Assembly: GCA_023958095.1 (NCBI GenBank) | Contig: JAMLGJ010000011.1 | Coordinates: forward strand, 1 to 64,000 | Source of the DNA: Microthrixaceae bacterium | Lineage (GTDB): Bacteria; Actinomycetota; Acidimicrobiia; Acidimicrobiales; Microtrichaceae | DNA: 64,000 nt | Direction: 5' to 3' | In this document: positions 1-7,339 of the stretch, in pieces | Layout of the letters: each line of letters starts with the position of its first letter | How positions within the stretch are numbered: position 1 is the stretch's first letter | Made by a program: the position numbers and the translations under genes | Notes under the pieces: generated by a model | What the model saw: only the letters and a program-made list of their open reading frames with translations | What the model was told of the DNA's origin: nothing | Database searches by the model: none

Positions 1-2
1 GC

Positions 3-227
3 GACGCATGGTTTGTGGGCTACTCGCCCTACATGGCCACCGCGGTGTGGATGGGCAACCGCGACTCGAACAACGTGAAGATGACCAACGTCGGAGGCAT
101 CAGGGTCACCGGCGGTTCGTACCCGGCCGAGATCTGGCAGGACTTCATGACCCGGGTGCACAGCGGCGTTCCGGCGCTCAGCTTTCCCCCGGCACCCAAC
201 TCGCGTTTCGGCGGCAGCCTCGGCTGA
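3..227 (+). CDS. Class A penicillin-binding protein, C-terminal fragment
   Basis: Only the last 74 codons are inside the window; the gene begins upstream. The reading frame opens with DAWFVGYSPYMATAVWMGN and ends in a short Pro/Ser/Gly tail. The pattern DAWFVGY...TAVWMG followed by GG(S)YPAEIWQDFM is the typical end of the transpeptidase domain of bifunctional PBP1a/PonA-type enzymes, which polymerise and cross-link peptidoglycan on the outer face of the membrane. The SxxK, SxN and KTG motifs would lie upstream and cannot be checked. The tail is short, with no PASTA domain or long Pro-rich extension. Confidence 0.85.
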   Translation, partial: DAWFVGYSPYMATAVWMGNRDSNNVKMTNVGGIRVTGGSYPAEIWQDFMTRVHSGVPALSFPPAPNSRFGGSLG

Positions 228-271
228 GCGCTCCGATCCGGCCGTGTTTGTGGCGGGGAGGGCGCATCGGG

Positions 272-988
272 TTGGATGGGGCGGTGCAGGAACTCCTCGC
301 CTTGCAGGCGCTCGACACAGAAGCCGACCAGTTGCGACATCGGTTGGCAACCCTTCCCGAGCGGGCGGAGGTTGATGCGGCCAAGCTGGTCGAGGCGCAG
401 GCAGCGGACTCGCTCGCGAAGATCGACGAGCAGCGTCACGCCCTGGGGCGTGAGGTGAAGCGGTTCCAGGACGAGACGGCCTCGATCACCTCCCACATGG
501 AGGAGGTGGAGGCGACCCTGTACGGGGGCACGGTGCGCTCGCCGAAGGAGCTGACCGACCTCCAGAGCGAACTGAACTCGCTGAAGCGCCACCGGCGCGA
601 CGTGGAGGACCAGGAACTCGACGTGATGGAGCAGCTCGAGCCGCTGGATGCCGAGCGGGAGAAGGCCAAGGCCGCCCAGGTCGAGGCTGCGGAACGGCGC
701 GAGAACGCCACCGCGCGGCTGGATGCCGCGTCCGAGGTGCTCAACGGCGAGCTGGAGGGGCTGAGCGCGCGGCGGGCCGAGCTGGTTGCGCACGTGGACG
801 CCAGTGCGCTGAGCGACTACGAGCGGCTCCGCGCACAGTTCGGCGGGGTGGCCGTCGCCCAGCTGTCCGGGGGCCGGTGCTCGGGCTGCCACCTGAGCCT
901 GCCCGCCGTAGACCTGGACCAGATCAAGCGAGCTCCCGCGGACGCGCAGGTGTCCTGCCCGGAGTGCGGGCGCCTGCTGGCCCGCTAG
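272..988 (+). CDS. Coiled-coil protein with C-terminal C4 zinc ribbon (DUF164 type)
   Basis: A 238-residue protein. Roughly residues 5-185 are charged heptad-like sequence predicted to form a long coiled-coil hairpin. The end is a zinc ribbon with cysteines at about 203, 206, 229 and 232 (CSGC...CPEC). This is the actinobacterial C4-type zinc ribbon family, thought to bind nucleic acid or act as a chaperone-like adaptor; its exact job is not established. The start is TTG at 272 with a GGGGAGG-like ribosome site about 10 nt before it. GTG at 284 is the alternative. The frame stays open further upstream, but that stretch overlaps the PBP gene and does not look like protein of this family. Confidence 0.8.
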   Translation: MDGAVQELLALQALDTEADQLRHRLATLPERAEVDAAKLVEAQAADSLAKIDEQRHALGREVKRFQDETASITSHMEEVEATLYGGTVRSPKELTDLQSELNSLKRHRRDVEDQELDVMEQLEPLDAEREKAKAAQVEAAERRENATARLDAASEVLNGELEGLSARRAELVAHVDASALSDYERLRAQFGGVAVAQLSGGRCSGCHLSLPAVDLDQIKRAPADAQVSCPECGRLLAR

Positions 989-1000
989 GAGCCGGCCACC

Positions 1001-1498
1001 ATGTTCCTGTGGTACCTCGGGGTGTCCTGGGTTGCCGTGTGGTCGGTGTTTCGCAGCCCGGCTCTGGACTATCGCCTGGTGATGGTCGGCTCGGTGCTGC
1101 CGGTGGGAGAGCTGCCCGTCGGAACCGGCCCGTTGCACACGCTGTTGGCGCCGGTGCTGGCCTTGGCGGTGGTCATGTTGGCCACCCGGCATCGTCGCCT
1201 CGTGCGCCGTCGCTGGCTCGGGCTTCCCATCGGGATGTACCTGCACCTGGTGCTGGACGCGGTGTTCAACATGCCGGAGACCTTCTGGTGGCCCTTCCTG
1301 GGGCTGTCCTTCGGCGCCGACACGGCTCCAGAGGTGAGTCGCGGCTGGTGGTCGGTGGTTCTGGAGGTCGTGGGCATCGCTCTGGCGGTGTGGGCCTGGC
1401 GCCGGTTCGGCCTCGACGATGCCGAACGCCGCAGCCGCTTCGTTCACACCGGGCAACTGGACCGTTCGGTGGTGGGTCAGGAGGCACCGGGGTGCTGA
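1001..1498 (+). CDS. Small multi-spanning membrane protein, hydrolase-like (YdjM-like)
   Basis: A 165-residue integral membrane protein with about four hydrophobic segments (near residues 1-17, 45-62, 75-100 and 118-135). The pattern HTLLAP near residue 46 and YLHLVLDAVFN near residue 80 places His/Asp residues at membrane edges, as in the membrane-bound metal-dependent hydrolase family, but I cannot confirm catalysis. The start ATG has TAGGAG 9 nt upstream. Its last 7 nt overlap the start of the phosphatase gene behind it, so the two are probably translationally coupled and made together. Confidence 0.65.
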   Translation: MFLWYLGVSWVAVWSVFRSPALDYRLVMVGSVLPVGELPVGTGPLHTLLAPVLALAVVMLATRHRRLVRRRWLGLPIGMYLHLVLDAVFNMPETFWWPFLGLSFGADTAPEVSRGWWSVVLEVVGIALAVWAWRRFGLDDAERRSRFVHTGQLDRSVVGQEAPGC

Positions 1499-2175
1499 AC
1501 GCAGGGCGAGGCCCGACACGTGTGCTGCTGGTGCGCCACGGGCGCACCAGTGCCAACGCGAGGGGACTCCTCTCGGGGCGCCACGACGTGGCCCTGGACC
1601 CGGAGGGCCGCCTCCAGGCCGAAGCGGTCGCCGCTGCGATCTCCGTGCGCGTCGGTGGGTCGCCGGTGACCGTGGTTTCGTCACCACTCGAGCGAGCGGT
1701 CGACACCGCCACCGCGATCCTGCGGACCTGTGACCGCGCTGGCGGAACCACCGGTGATCAGGCCGGGGGTGGCGGTCCGTTGGTCGACGACCGCTTCATC
1801 GAACTCGACTACGGCGAATGGGACGGTATCGCCCTCACCGAAGTACCCCCGGAGGCGTGGTCACGCTGGCGCAGCGACCCCGGCTTCGCCCCACCGGGTG
1901 GGGAGACACTCGGTTCGGTCTCGGTGCGCGTGGCCGATGCGCTGCAGGACTGGTCCGGCCGGTTGCAGGGGGAAACCCTGGTCGTGGCCAGCCACGTGTC
2001 ACCCATCAAGGCAGCGGTGACCTGGGCGATGGGGGTCGGTGACTCGGTGACCTGGCGACTCCGGTTGTCCAATGCCTCCATCTGCGAGCTCCTGGTCGAC
2101 AGCGACCCGGAGGGTCGCCCGAGGCCGACCCTGGTGGGCTTCAATGACACAGCCCACCTGGTGGGCCCGGAGTAG
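1492..2175 (+). CDS. Histidine phosphatase / phosphomutase family protein (MSMEG_4193-like)
   Basis: A 227-residue member of the histidine phosphatase superfamily. The catalytic LVRHGRT motif places the phospho-accepting His at residue 16. Further family marks are SSPLERAVDTA, the acid region ELDYGEWDG and the second histidine in VASHVSPIKA. It probably removes phosphate from a small metabolite in the cytoplasm; the substrate is unknown. The start GTG at 1492 has AGGAGG 6 nt before it and overlaps the previous gene by 7 nt. The last eight codons and the TAG stop form the first copy of a 27-bp unit that is repeated twice more downstream. Confidence 0.85.
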   Translation: MLNAGRGPTRVLLVRHGRTSANARGLLSGRHDVALDPEGRLQAEAVAAAISVRVGGSPVTVVSSPLERAVDTATAILRTCDRAGGTTGDQAGGGGPLVDDRFIELDYGEWDGIALTEVPPEAWSRWRSDPGFAPPGGETLGSVSVRVADALQDWSGRLQGETLVVASHVSPIKAAVTWAMGVGDSVTWRLRLSNASICELLVDSDPEGRPRPTLVGFNDTAHLVGPE

Positions 2176-2229
2176 ACAGCCCACCTGGTGGGCCCGGAGT
2201 AGACAGCCCACCTGGTGGGCTCGGATCAG
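2149..2229 (+). repeat. Three tandem 27-bp units, first one containing the stop codon
   Basis: Copies lie at 2149-2175, 2176-2202 and 2203-2229. The first two are identical and the third differs near its end. Each unit holds the inverted repeat GCCCACC-T-GGTGGGC, so the array could fold into three successive hairpins. The first unit is also the coding end of the phosphatase gene (TAHLVGPE, then TAG). The array may serve as a stacked terminator or RNA end-protector; that role is inferred. Confidence 0.85.
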
Positions 2230-2252
2230 GCGGCCCGCACGGGGGTCGGGAT

Positions 2253-2296
2253 CGCCGGCCGGCCTGACGGCCGCGCTCCGAACAGGCCGGCCGGCG
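2253..2296. terminator. Strong 14-bp inverted repeat, probable bidirectional terminator
   Basis: CGCCGGCCGGCCTG at 2253-2266 pairs perfectly with its reverse complement at 2283-2296 around a 16-nt loop. It lies between the end of the phosphatase gene (plus) and the end of the exporter operon (minus). No T-run follows, which is common for terminators in GC-rich actinobacteria. Confidence 0.6.
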
Positions 2297-2341
2297 CGAA
2301 CTGGGGAGTCGTGACGGTCATGTGCACGAGCTCCCGAGGCT

Positions 2342-2512
2342 TCATGTGATCGTCAACCGGTAGTCGCCGGTGCTGGGGTCGAGTGCGACGAGGATGCACC
2401 GCTCACTCCTGAGGGCGCGGGGCTTCTCCTCGACGAGGGGGTGCGCATCGCGTCGCCATGGCACCGGTGGGTGCTCGTTGCGCTTGGACACCCTGGTGAT
2501 CGTGTCGACCAT
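2342..2512 (-). CDS. Possible small protein (56 aa) at the end of the exporter operon
   Basis: An open frame of 56 codons with coding-like third positions. It ends ERCILVALDPSTGDYRLTIT. It lies 75 nt behind the permease stop and in the same reading frame as the permease, so it would be made from the same mRNA. No clear ribosome site precedes the ATG at 2512. I do not recognise the family. It could be a real small protein of the peptide-export locus, a remnant, or a chance frame. Confidence 0.4.
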   Translation of the reverse strand: MVDTITRVSKRNEHPPVPWRRDAHPLVEEKPRALRSERCILVALDPSTGDYRLTIT

Positions 2513-2587
2513 GGTGGATGCATCGGTGCTTCGCCGGCCCTCTGAAGTGGAACGGGCCCGTTGGACCAGCCGGATGATCCGAGAGGC

Positions 2588-3385
2588 TCAGTAGCTTCCC
2601 AGCACGCCGGTTCTCACGGCGGCACGCAGGCACCAGCGGTACACGAGCACCGATGCGGGCAGCATCACCACCGTGAAACCGGTGAGAACGAGTGTTTCGG
2701 TGGCGACGTCCTGCCAACCCGCGTCGGCGAGGAGCAGTTCGCGCACCGCCCGGATGCCCCAGGTGGCGGGAAGCATCCAGCTGATCACCTCGAGGAAGCG
2801 GGGGAGCAGGTCCACCGGGACGATCACCCCCGAGAGGAGCATGCTGGCCTGGTAGAACGGCCCTGAGATCGGGTCGCCGCGCTTGACCAACAGCATCATG
2901 CCGCCGATCGCCACGCCGACCGCAGCGAAGGTGGCGGTCGTCAACAACAGCACCGGGATCGACATCAGCAACCCGCCCAGGGGGATCCCGCTGCCGATGA
3001 TGCCGATGCCGATGCCCAGCAGGCCGGCGATCTGCAGCGTCGCGAGCACGAAGGGCAGCGCGAACATCCCGACCATCAGGGAGGGGATGGGAGCCGGGGA
3101 CGCCAACAGCAGGTCGATCGTGCCGGTGTTCTGCTCCCTAGCGAGGGATTCACCGAACGACGCCAGGCCCACCCCGGCGAACGACGTGACCGCCAGTCCG
3201 ACCAGGGCGAAGTCGAAGTAGTTGCCGCCGTACGCGGCGAGTGAGGACGGTTCCTCGACCATGATCGACACGAAGTAGATGGCGATGGCGATGACCGCCA
3301 TGTCCACGAACTGCAGCGCCAGGCGCATCTGGTAGGTGCGTTCGATCGCCCAGTCACGGCGCAGGATGGCGAGGACGATCCTCAC
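2588..3385 (-). CDS. ABC-2-type transporter permease
   Basis: A 265-residue protein with about six hydrophobic segments and the ABC-2 hallmark region SFGESLAREQNTGTIDLLLASP in its first half. It is the membrane half of an exporter whose ATPase is encoded immediately upstream. Start GTG at 3385 overlaps the ATPase stop by 4 nt (GTGA), so the two are translated in a coupled way. The operon begins with a PqqD-like gene, so the substrate is most likely the modified peptide made at this locus; that is inferred from context. CcmB-like or daunorubicin-type exporters are similar in shape, but no close match can be claimed. Confidence 0.8.
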   Translation of the reverse strand: MRIVLAILRRDWAIERTYQMRLALQFVDMAVIAIAIYFVSIMVEEPSSLAAYGGNYFDFALVGLAVTSFAGVGLASFGESLAREQNTGTIDLLLASPAPIPSLMVGMFALPFVLATLQIAGLLGIGIGIIGSGIPLGGLLMSIPVLLLTTATFAAVGVAIGGMMLLVKRGDPISGPFYQASMLLSGVIVPVDLLPRFLEVISWMLPATWGIRAVRELLLADAGWQDVATETLVLTGFTVVMLPASVLVYRWCLRAAVRTGVLGSY

Positions 3386-4179
3386 CGGGGGCCCTCCCCG
3401 CGCTCGTAGTCGGGGCGCATGTCCTCGAGCAGCATCGACTCCAGCTTCGAGGCCACCGTCGAACCCTCGGAGCGCAGGCTGTCCATCTCGCCGCTGAAGC
3501 GGATGTGTCCGTCGATCAACACCGAGACGTCGTGGGCGGTGCGCTCCAGTTCCTCGAGGCGGTGCGAGGACAACACGACGGTGTGTCCGTCGTCGGCGAG
3601 CTGGCGGAGCAGGCCGCACACCTCGTTGGCGGCGACGGGGTCGAGGCTCCTGGTGGGCTCGTCGAGCACGACCACGGCCGGTTCGTGCACCAGTGCACGT
3701 GCGATCCCGAGCTTGGCGCGCATGCCCGTGGAATACCCGAAGACCAGCCTGTCCACCTCGGCGAGTCCGAACTGCTCGAGCAGCTCCTCGGAGCGCGACC
3801 GCGCCTGTTCGGTCGTGAGCCCGTGGAGGGTGCCGTGGAACTCGAGGTTCTGGCGACCCGTGAGCCGCCAGTACAGCGAGCGGTCGTCGGCCAGCACGAG
3901 CCCGAGCCGCCTGCCAGCTGCACGACGGTCGCTGCTCGGGTCGACCCCGTCGAGGGAGACCGTTCCGGAATCGGGGCTCAGGAGTCCGCTCACGATCCTG
4001 ATCAGCGTGGTCTTGCCCGCTCCGTTGGGACCCACGAGGCCGTGGATGCGGCCGGGCTCGGCACACAGGGTGACGTCGTCGAGCGCGCGGACCTCGGTGG
4101 TCACCGCTGAGCGCAACAACGCCCTCATGAAGCCGGTCGGCGGACGGTAGCTCCGGCTCACTCCTCGGATTTCGAGCAT
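3382..4179 (-). CDS. ABC transporter ATP-binding protein
   Basis: A 265-residue ATPase. Walker A is GPNGAGKTT at about residues 50-57, the signature-like segment is GYSTGMRAKLGIARAL, Walker B is AVVVLDEPT, and the switch histidine is in LSSHRLEE. The signature reads STGM rather than LSGGQ, a variant common in ABC-2 exporters. The ATG at 4179 was chosen because the open frame upstream runs through the PqqD gene in another frame. It lies 55 nt behind pqqD and is coupled to the permease, giving a three-gene minus-strand operon. Confidence 0.88.
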   Translation of the reverse strand: MLEIRGVSRSYRPPTGFMRALLRSAVTTEVRALDDVTLCAEPGRIHGLVGPNGAGKTTLIRIVSGLLSPDSGTVSLDGVDPSSDRRAAGRRLGLVLADDRSLYWRLTGRQNLEFHGTLHGLTTEQARSRSEELLEQFGLAEVDRLVFGYSTGMRAKLGIARALVHEPAVVVLDEPTRSLDPVAANEVCGLLRQLADDGHTVVLSSHRLEELERTAHDVSVLIDGHIRFSGEMDSLRSEGSTVASKLESMLLEDMRPDYERGEGPR

Positions 4180-4234
4180 CCAACCGTCCTCGGTTGCCAG
4201 GGTGCGGGCCGAGCCGTGGGCGTGCGCCCCGGCG

Positions 4235-4522
4235 TCACTCGTCCCGGGAGACCTCGAGCAGGCCCTCGCCCAGGAGTTCCTCGATGAAGGCGGCCACGTC
4301 ATCGCGGATCTGTTGTTCCGGCACCGTGGAGAACTCCTCTGACAACACCTGCACGAGGTCGTCCGCGCTGGCACGTGGAACCAGGCGTGGCCACAGCATG
4401 CTCGCGACAGGATTGAGCGTGATCATCTCCGAACCGCTGGTGTCGAGGACGACCACCCGGTCCTCCACACGGTCCCAGGTGAGCCCTGCTGCATGGGTGT
4501 ATGACATCCCGGAGTTTCCCAT
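4235..4522 (-). CDS. PqqD-family peptide-recognition protein (RRE domain)
   Basis: A 95-residue PqqD-like protein. Typical features are the early strand VVVLDTSGSEMITLNPVASMLW, a helix around DDLVQVLSEEF, and the end IRDDVAAFIEELLGEGLLE. In RiPP pathways this winged-helix fold binds the leader of the precursor peptide and presents it to the modifying enzymes; in lasso clusters it is the B1 protein. A hexamer TAGGCT ends 8 nt before the ATG, so the mRNA is probably leaderless. A second in-frame ATG lies 15 nt in. It heads the exporter operon and is divergent from the nucleotidyltransferase. Confidence 0.85.
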   Translation of the reverse strand: MGNSGMSYTHAAGLTWDRVEDRVVVLDTSGSEMITLNPVASMLWPRLVPRASADDLVQVLSEEFSTVPEQQIRDDVAAFIEELLGEGLLEVSRDE

Positions 4523-4530
4523 CGCACCCG

Positions 4531-4536
4531 AGCCTA
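4531..4536 (-). promoter_or_regulatory. -10 hexamer of the pqqD-exporter operon
   Basis: TAGGCT on the minus strand, ending 8 nt before the pqqD ATG. It shares a 44-nt gap with the opposite-strand promoter of the nucleotidyltransferase gene, so the two may be co-regulated. Confidence 0.55.
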
Positions 4537-4553
4537 TCGGCGCTGCGGGCCGA

Positions 4554-4559
4554 TACGAT
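4554..4559 (+). promoter_or_regulatory. -10 hexamer of the nucleotidyltransferase gene
   Basis: TACGAT ending 7 nt before GTG 4567. This spacing, repeated across the window, implies a leaderless transcript and decides the start codon. Confidence 0.6.
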
Positions 4560-4566
4560 CCTGGGC

Positions 4567-5754
4567 GTGTCGAGAGGAGCCGTTACTGCCCGTGGGCGCG
4601 AGCGGCACATGGTGCGCACGCTTGCCGACGCGGTGCGCGACCCCCGTGGCTGCTCGGTTCCCGGACCATCGATCGGTGACGGAGCCGATGTCGAGGACCT
4701 CGTCGAGGTGGCCGAGCGCGAAGAGGTGCTGGGTGTGCTCGCAGTGGCATTCGAGGCACGCGGGGTCGAACTGCCAGCCGCGGTGGCCACCGCGGCCGAC
4801 AGGGCACGGCTGTCACACCTTCAGGCCGCCCGGGCGCTGCGAACGGTTGCCCGGGTGCTGGATGCGCGCGGGGTTCGCTGGGTGGTGGTCAAGGGCCCGG
4901 CCGTGGCCTCAATGTGGCCGGCCGGACAGGTGTCGAGGACCTACGAGGACCTCGACGTGCTGATCGGGCGGTGTGACCTGCCAGCGGCCTGTGAGGCGCT
5001 GGTCGAAGCGGGCTTCGAGCACCGCAACCACAACTGGGGCGGGTTCATCGACCTGGGTGTGGCCGAGATCCCCCTGGACGACGGCTCGGTGGTGCTGGAT
5101 CTGCACTGGAACCTGGTTGCCCTGGCGGACCAGCGGCGCGACCTGTGCATCGACACCGAGGCACTGCTGGACAGGGCCCGACCCGACGGCATGGGGATTC
5201 CGGGCGTGGCGACCCTGGCCGCAGCGGATGCGTTCGTGCACCTGTGCTGCCATGCGGGACTTGCCGGGGCACGCAGCCTGCGCCTCCTGCGCGACGTGCA
5301 CCTGGCAGGCGCACGCGTCGAACCCGACGAGGCGCGGGCAGCCCTGGCCCGGGCCGGATGTGCACGCCTGGCCGCCCCGGTGCTGGACCGGGCGGTGCGA
5401 TGGTTCGGGCCGCTTCCCTCACCCACCGGGGGCACATCGGACGCCCGCAGGATCTGCGGGCATCCGGGGTGGATCGTGCTGAACCGCTTCGTCGACGGGA
5501 TCTGGGCCCTCGTTCGTGGTGTGCGCAGGCCCCTTCACCCCGGCGCACTGGTCTCCTCCGGGCGCCGGGACCTGCGCTCGAGCGCTGCGGCGTTCCTCGA
5601 GCGCCTCACGGTTGCGGTGAGGAGTCGCCTGGGGATGCGCACCCTCGTGTCGGAAGGAGGCGCGTTGCACTGGGAGACCGTGGGGCACGGCGGATCGCAG
5701 CGTGGCCTGGACGACTACCTGCGCTACGTGGCCGGCGAGAGCCGCTGCAGCTGA
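4567..5754 (+). CDS. Nucleotidyltransferase-fold protein of the peptide locus
   Basis: A 395-residue protein. The nucleotidyltransferase-fold signature sits at about residues 105-132: VVKGPAVASMWP, then RTYEDLDVLIG, whose DLD supplies the metal-binding acids. Such proteins are found in lasso and related peptide clusters (the N protein of paeninodin-type loci) beside an HPr-kinase-like enzyme. They are presumed to modify the peptide or its phosphate group, but the exact reaction is uncertain. The start GTG 4567 follows a -10 hexamer by 7 nt; ATG 4609 is the alternative and lacks a good ribosome site. Its last 31 nt overlap the convergent kinase gene. Confidence 0.75.
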   Translation: MSRGAVTARGRERHMVRTLADAVRDPRGCSVPGPSIGDGADVEDLVEVAEREEVLGVLAVAFEARGVELPAAVATAADRARLSHLQAARALRTVARVLDARGVRWVVVKGPAVASMWPAGQVSRTYEDLDVLIGRCDLPAACEALVEAGFEHRNHNWGGFIDLGVAEIPLDDGSVVLDLHWNLVALADQRRDLCIDTEALLDRARPDGMGIPGVATLAAADAFVHLCCHAGLAGARSLRLLRDVHLAGARVEPDEARAALARAGCARLAAPVLDRAVRWFGPLPSPTGGTSDARRICGHPGWIVLNRFVDGIWALVRGVRRPLHPGALVSSGRRDLRSSAAAFLERLTVAVRSRLGMRTLVSEGGALHWETVGHGGSQRGLDDYLRYVAGESRCS

Positions 5755-6758
5755 TGGCCGGACTCGAGCTCGCCGAGCATCTCGGCTGCCCGTCGGAGCC
5801 GCTGGTCGGCATCGCAGGCCAGCCGGAGCTCGGCCACCGGCCCATTCGCGAGCTTCGCCGCGGTCGGGAACCACGAGGCCAGTGGGGCGGGAAGTGCGGA
5901 GAGTACGAATGCGGACACCAGCAGGTCCAGGGCGTCGGCACCTGCGGCGGGGAGGAGCCGGCCGGGTCCGCTGTCGTGCCCGCAGATCACCACCGCGGTG
6001 ATCCTCGCCGGATCGGGCTGCAACACGTGGCCCTCCAGCTCGATTCGCTGTCGGTCATCACCCGGCAGCACCTCGGTGTCGGCAGCGCGTTCGGGGAGAA
6101 CCTCGGAGGGAACCGTGAGCACGCGGGGCACGCCCCTCGCCACCACGTGGTCACCCTCGGGGTGCACCACGACCATGTCGTCGGCCATCACCTGGCGGCC
6201 CGCAATGATCGCTGCGTAGGTGAGCGTCGACTTGCCCTGCCCGCTGTCGCCCACGACCAGTGCGCACCGAGCGGGGCCGTCGCCGCCGCGGTCGAGCCGG
6301 ATCGCCGCGGCGTGGAGCAGGTAGCGCGGTGTTGCACCGGCGCCCTCCTCGACACGACGCCGCCCGGGGCGGCCCCGATCGCGGAGGTAGAGGTGGGCGA
6401 GCACGAACAGCATGCTGTTGCGAACCGCAACCCAGCGCCGGTAGCCCTCGGCGGGACCTCCCAGGACGGCCCCGTTGGGGCCGACCGATGCGGTGAGCCC
6501 CCAGTGGTGCCTGAAATGGGCCCCTTCGGGGCCGTACCAGTGGTCCCCGTAGGGGCCCGCGAAGTCCGGCTCGCGCTCGGGCACGGCGGGTCCCACCGGG
6601 GCCGTGGTGAGCACCAGGGGTTCGCTGGTTCGCCCCGGATCGAACTGGCGCCGTCCGAGCACCTTGGTGAGCAGTGCCAGGTCGTCCTCGGACTGGGCGC
6701 GCACGACCAGGTCGAGCCCTGCGACGTCCAGGTGGGTCTCCGGCGGGGGGTCTCCCAT
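5724..6758 (-). CDS. HPr-kinase-like phosphotransferase of the peptide locus
   Basis: A 344-residue protein related to the P-loop domain of HPr kinase/phosphorylase. Walker A is GDSGQGKST at about residues 170-177, preceded by the family-typical LLHAAAI and followed by MADDMVVV with the catalytic-type acids. Homologues in lasso-type clusters phosphorylate the peptide C-terminus. The N-terminal 165 residues are poorly conserved, and there is no HPr or PTS gene nearby, so a classical role in carbon control is unlikely. Its ATG shares two bases with the start of the divergent peptidase gene. A TACCCT hexamer ends 8 nt before the ATG. Confidence 0.8.
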   Translation of the reverse strand: MGDPPPETHLDVAGLDLVVRAQSEDDLALLTKVLGRRQFDPGRTSEPLVLTTAPVGPAVPEREPDFAGPYGDHWYGPEGAHFRHHWGLTASVGPNGAVLGGPAEGYRRWVAVRNSMLFVLAHLYLRDRGRPGRRRVEEGAGATPRYLLHAAAIRLDRGGDGPARCALVVGDSGQGKSTLTYAAIIAGRQVMADDMVVVHPEGDHVVARGVPRVLTVPSEVLPERAADTEVLPGDDRQRIELEGHVLQPDPARITAVVICGHDSGPGRLLPAAGADALDLLVSAFVLSALPAPLASWFPTAAKLANGPVAELRLACDADQRLRRAAEMLGELESGHQLQRLSPAT

Positions 6759-7170
6759 GGCTGAGCAGGGTACCGGTGCATCGCCAGAGGCGGCAGCCCA
6801 CCTGTTGAGGGCACGGGCTCGCTCCGCGGAGCTGTGGGTGCCCCTCGAGGGCACCTCGATGCTTCCGACGATCGAGGCTCCCTCGGAGGGCCTGGTCACG
6901 GCCATTCGACGTCCGAGATGGGGGGAGGTCTGGGCCTTCGTGGACGCCCGGGGCGAGCTCACGGTGCACCGCGTGATCGCCCGGCTGCGTGGCGACCGTT
7001 GGCTGCTGCGTGGTGACGGCAGCGAACACACCGATGCGCCGGTGGACGCGTCCCTGCTGATCGGGCCGGTTCGGGTCGTGAGGCACCAGGGGCGGACGCG
7101 GCAACTGCGACGCTCCAGGTTGATGGCACTGCGCCTCCACGCGAGGCGCCTGGTCGGACTGCTGCGGTAG
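6757..7170 (+). CDS. Soluble S24/S26-type signal-peptidase-like protein
   Basis: A 137-residue protein with the S26 catalytic-serine motif PLEGTSMLPT (Ser at about 34) and the second conserved block ELTVHRVIARL, where His (about 71) replaces the usual Lys, as in archaeal and eukaryotic-type signal peptidases. No membrane anchor is visible, so it probably acts in the cytoplasm. Next to a precursor-like peptide gene it is a good candidate for cutting the leader, in place of the missing lasso B2 protease; this is inferred. The ATG at 6757 has GGGGGG 6 nt upstream. Start codons of this gene and the divergent kinase overlap in CCATGG. Confidence 0.75.
   Translation: MAEQGTGASPEAAAHLLRARARSAELWVPLEGTSMLPTIEAPSEGLVTAIRRPRWGEVWAFVDARGELTVHRVIARLRGDRWLLRGDGSEHTDAPVDASLLIGPVRVVRHQGRTRQLRRSRLMALRLHARRLVGLLR
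6767..6772 (-). promoter_or_regulatory. -10 hexamer of the HPr-kinase-like gene
   Basis: TACCCT on the minus strand, 8 nt before the ATG at 6758. It lies inside the first codons of the opposite-strand peptidase gene. Confidence 0.45.
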
Positions 7171-7219
7171 TCGGTTCTCCCGGGAGTCGACTGGGTGATT
7201 CAACCCTTCGGAGCAGGTA

Positions 7220-7255
7220 GGGAAGACCTTGTGAATGGGTCGGGAAGACCTTGTG
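7220..7255 (+). repeat. 14-bp direct repeat upstream of the precursor gene
   Basis: GGGAAGACCTTGTG occurs at 7220-7233 and exactly again at 7242-7255, a 22-bp step (about two helical turns). The second copy runs into the -35 element of the precursor-gene promoter, so this looks like a regulator binding site. Confidence 0.7.
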
Positions 7256-7279
7256 GGCTGGTGGGATTGCGGCTAGATT
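7251..7279 (+). promoter_or_regulatory. Promoter of the precursor-like peptide gene
   Basis: TTGTGG (7251-7256), a 17-nt spacer and TAGATT (7274-7279) match the housekeeping sigma pattern. Transcription would start near 7286, giving a 5' untranslated region of about 54 nt. The -35 box overlaps the second 14-bp direct repeat. Confidence 0.65.
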
Positions 7280-7339
7280 GACCGGATCCGCAACAAGAGG
7301 AAGGGCCCGTACCGGGTTCGAGGTCATCTGGAGGCCGAA

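Noticed and set aside
8-271. Upstream part of the long frame that ends in the zinc-ribbon gene
   Set aside because: It lies antiphase over the penicillin-binding protein end and is Arg/Gly/His-rich without family features.
29-1687. Long minus-strand frame of 552 codons
   Set aside because: Antisense to three well-supported plus-strand genes; composition is typical of a GC-rich shadow frame.
2370-2594. Plus-strand frame of 74 codons
   Set aside because: Low-quality composition and opposite to a better small frame on the minus strand.
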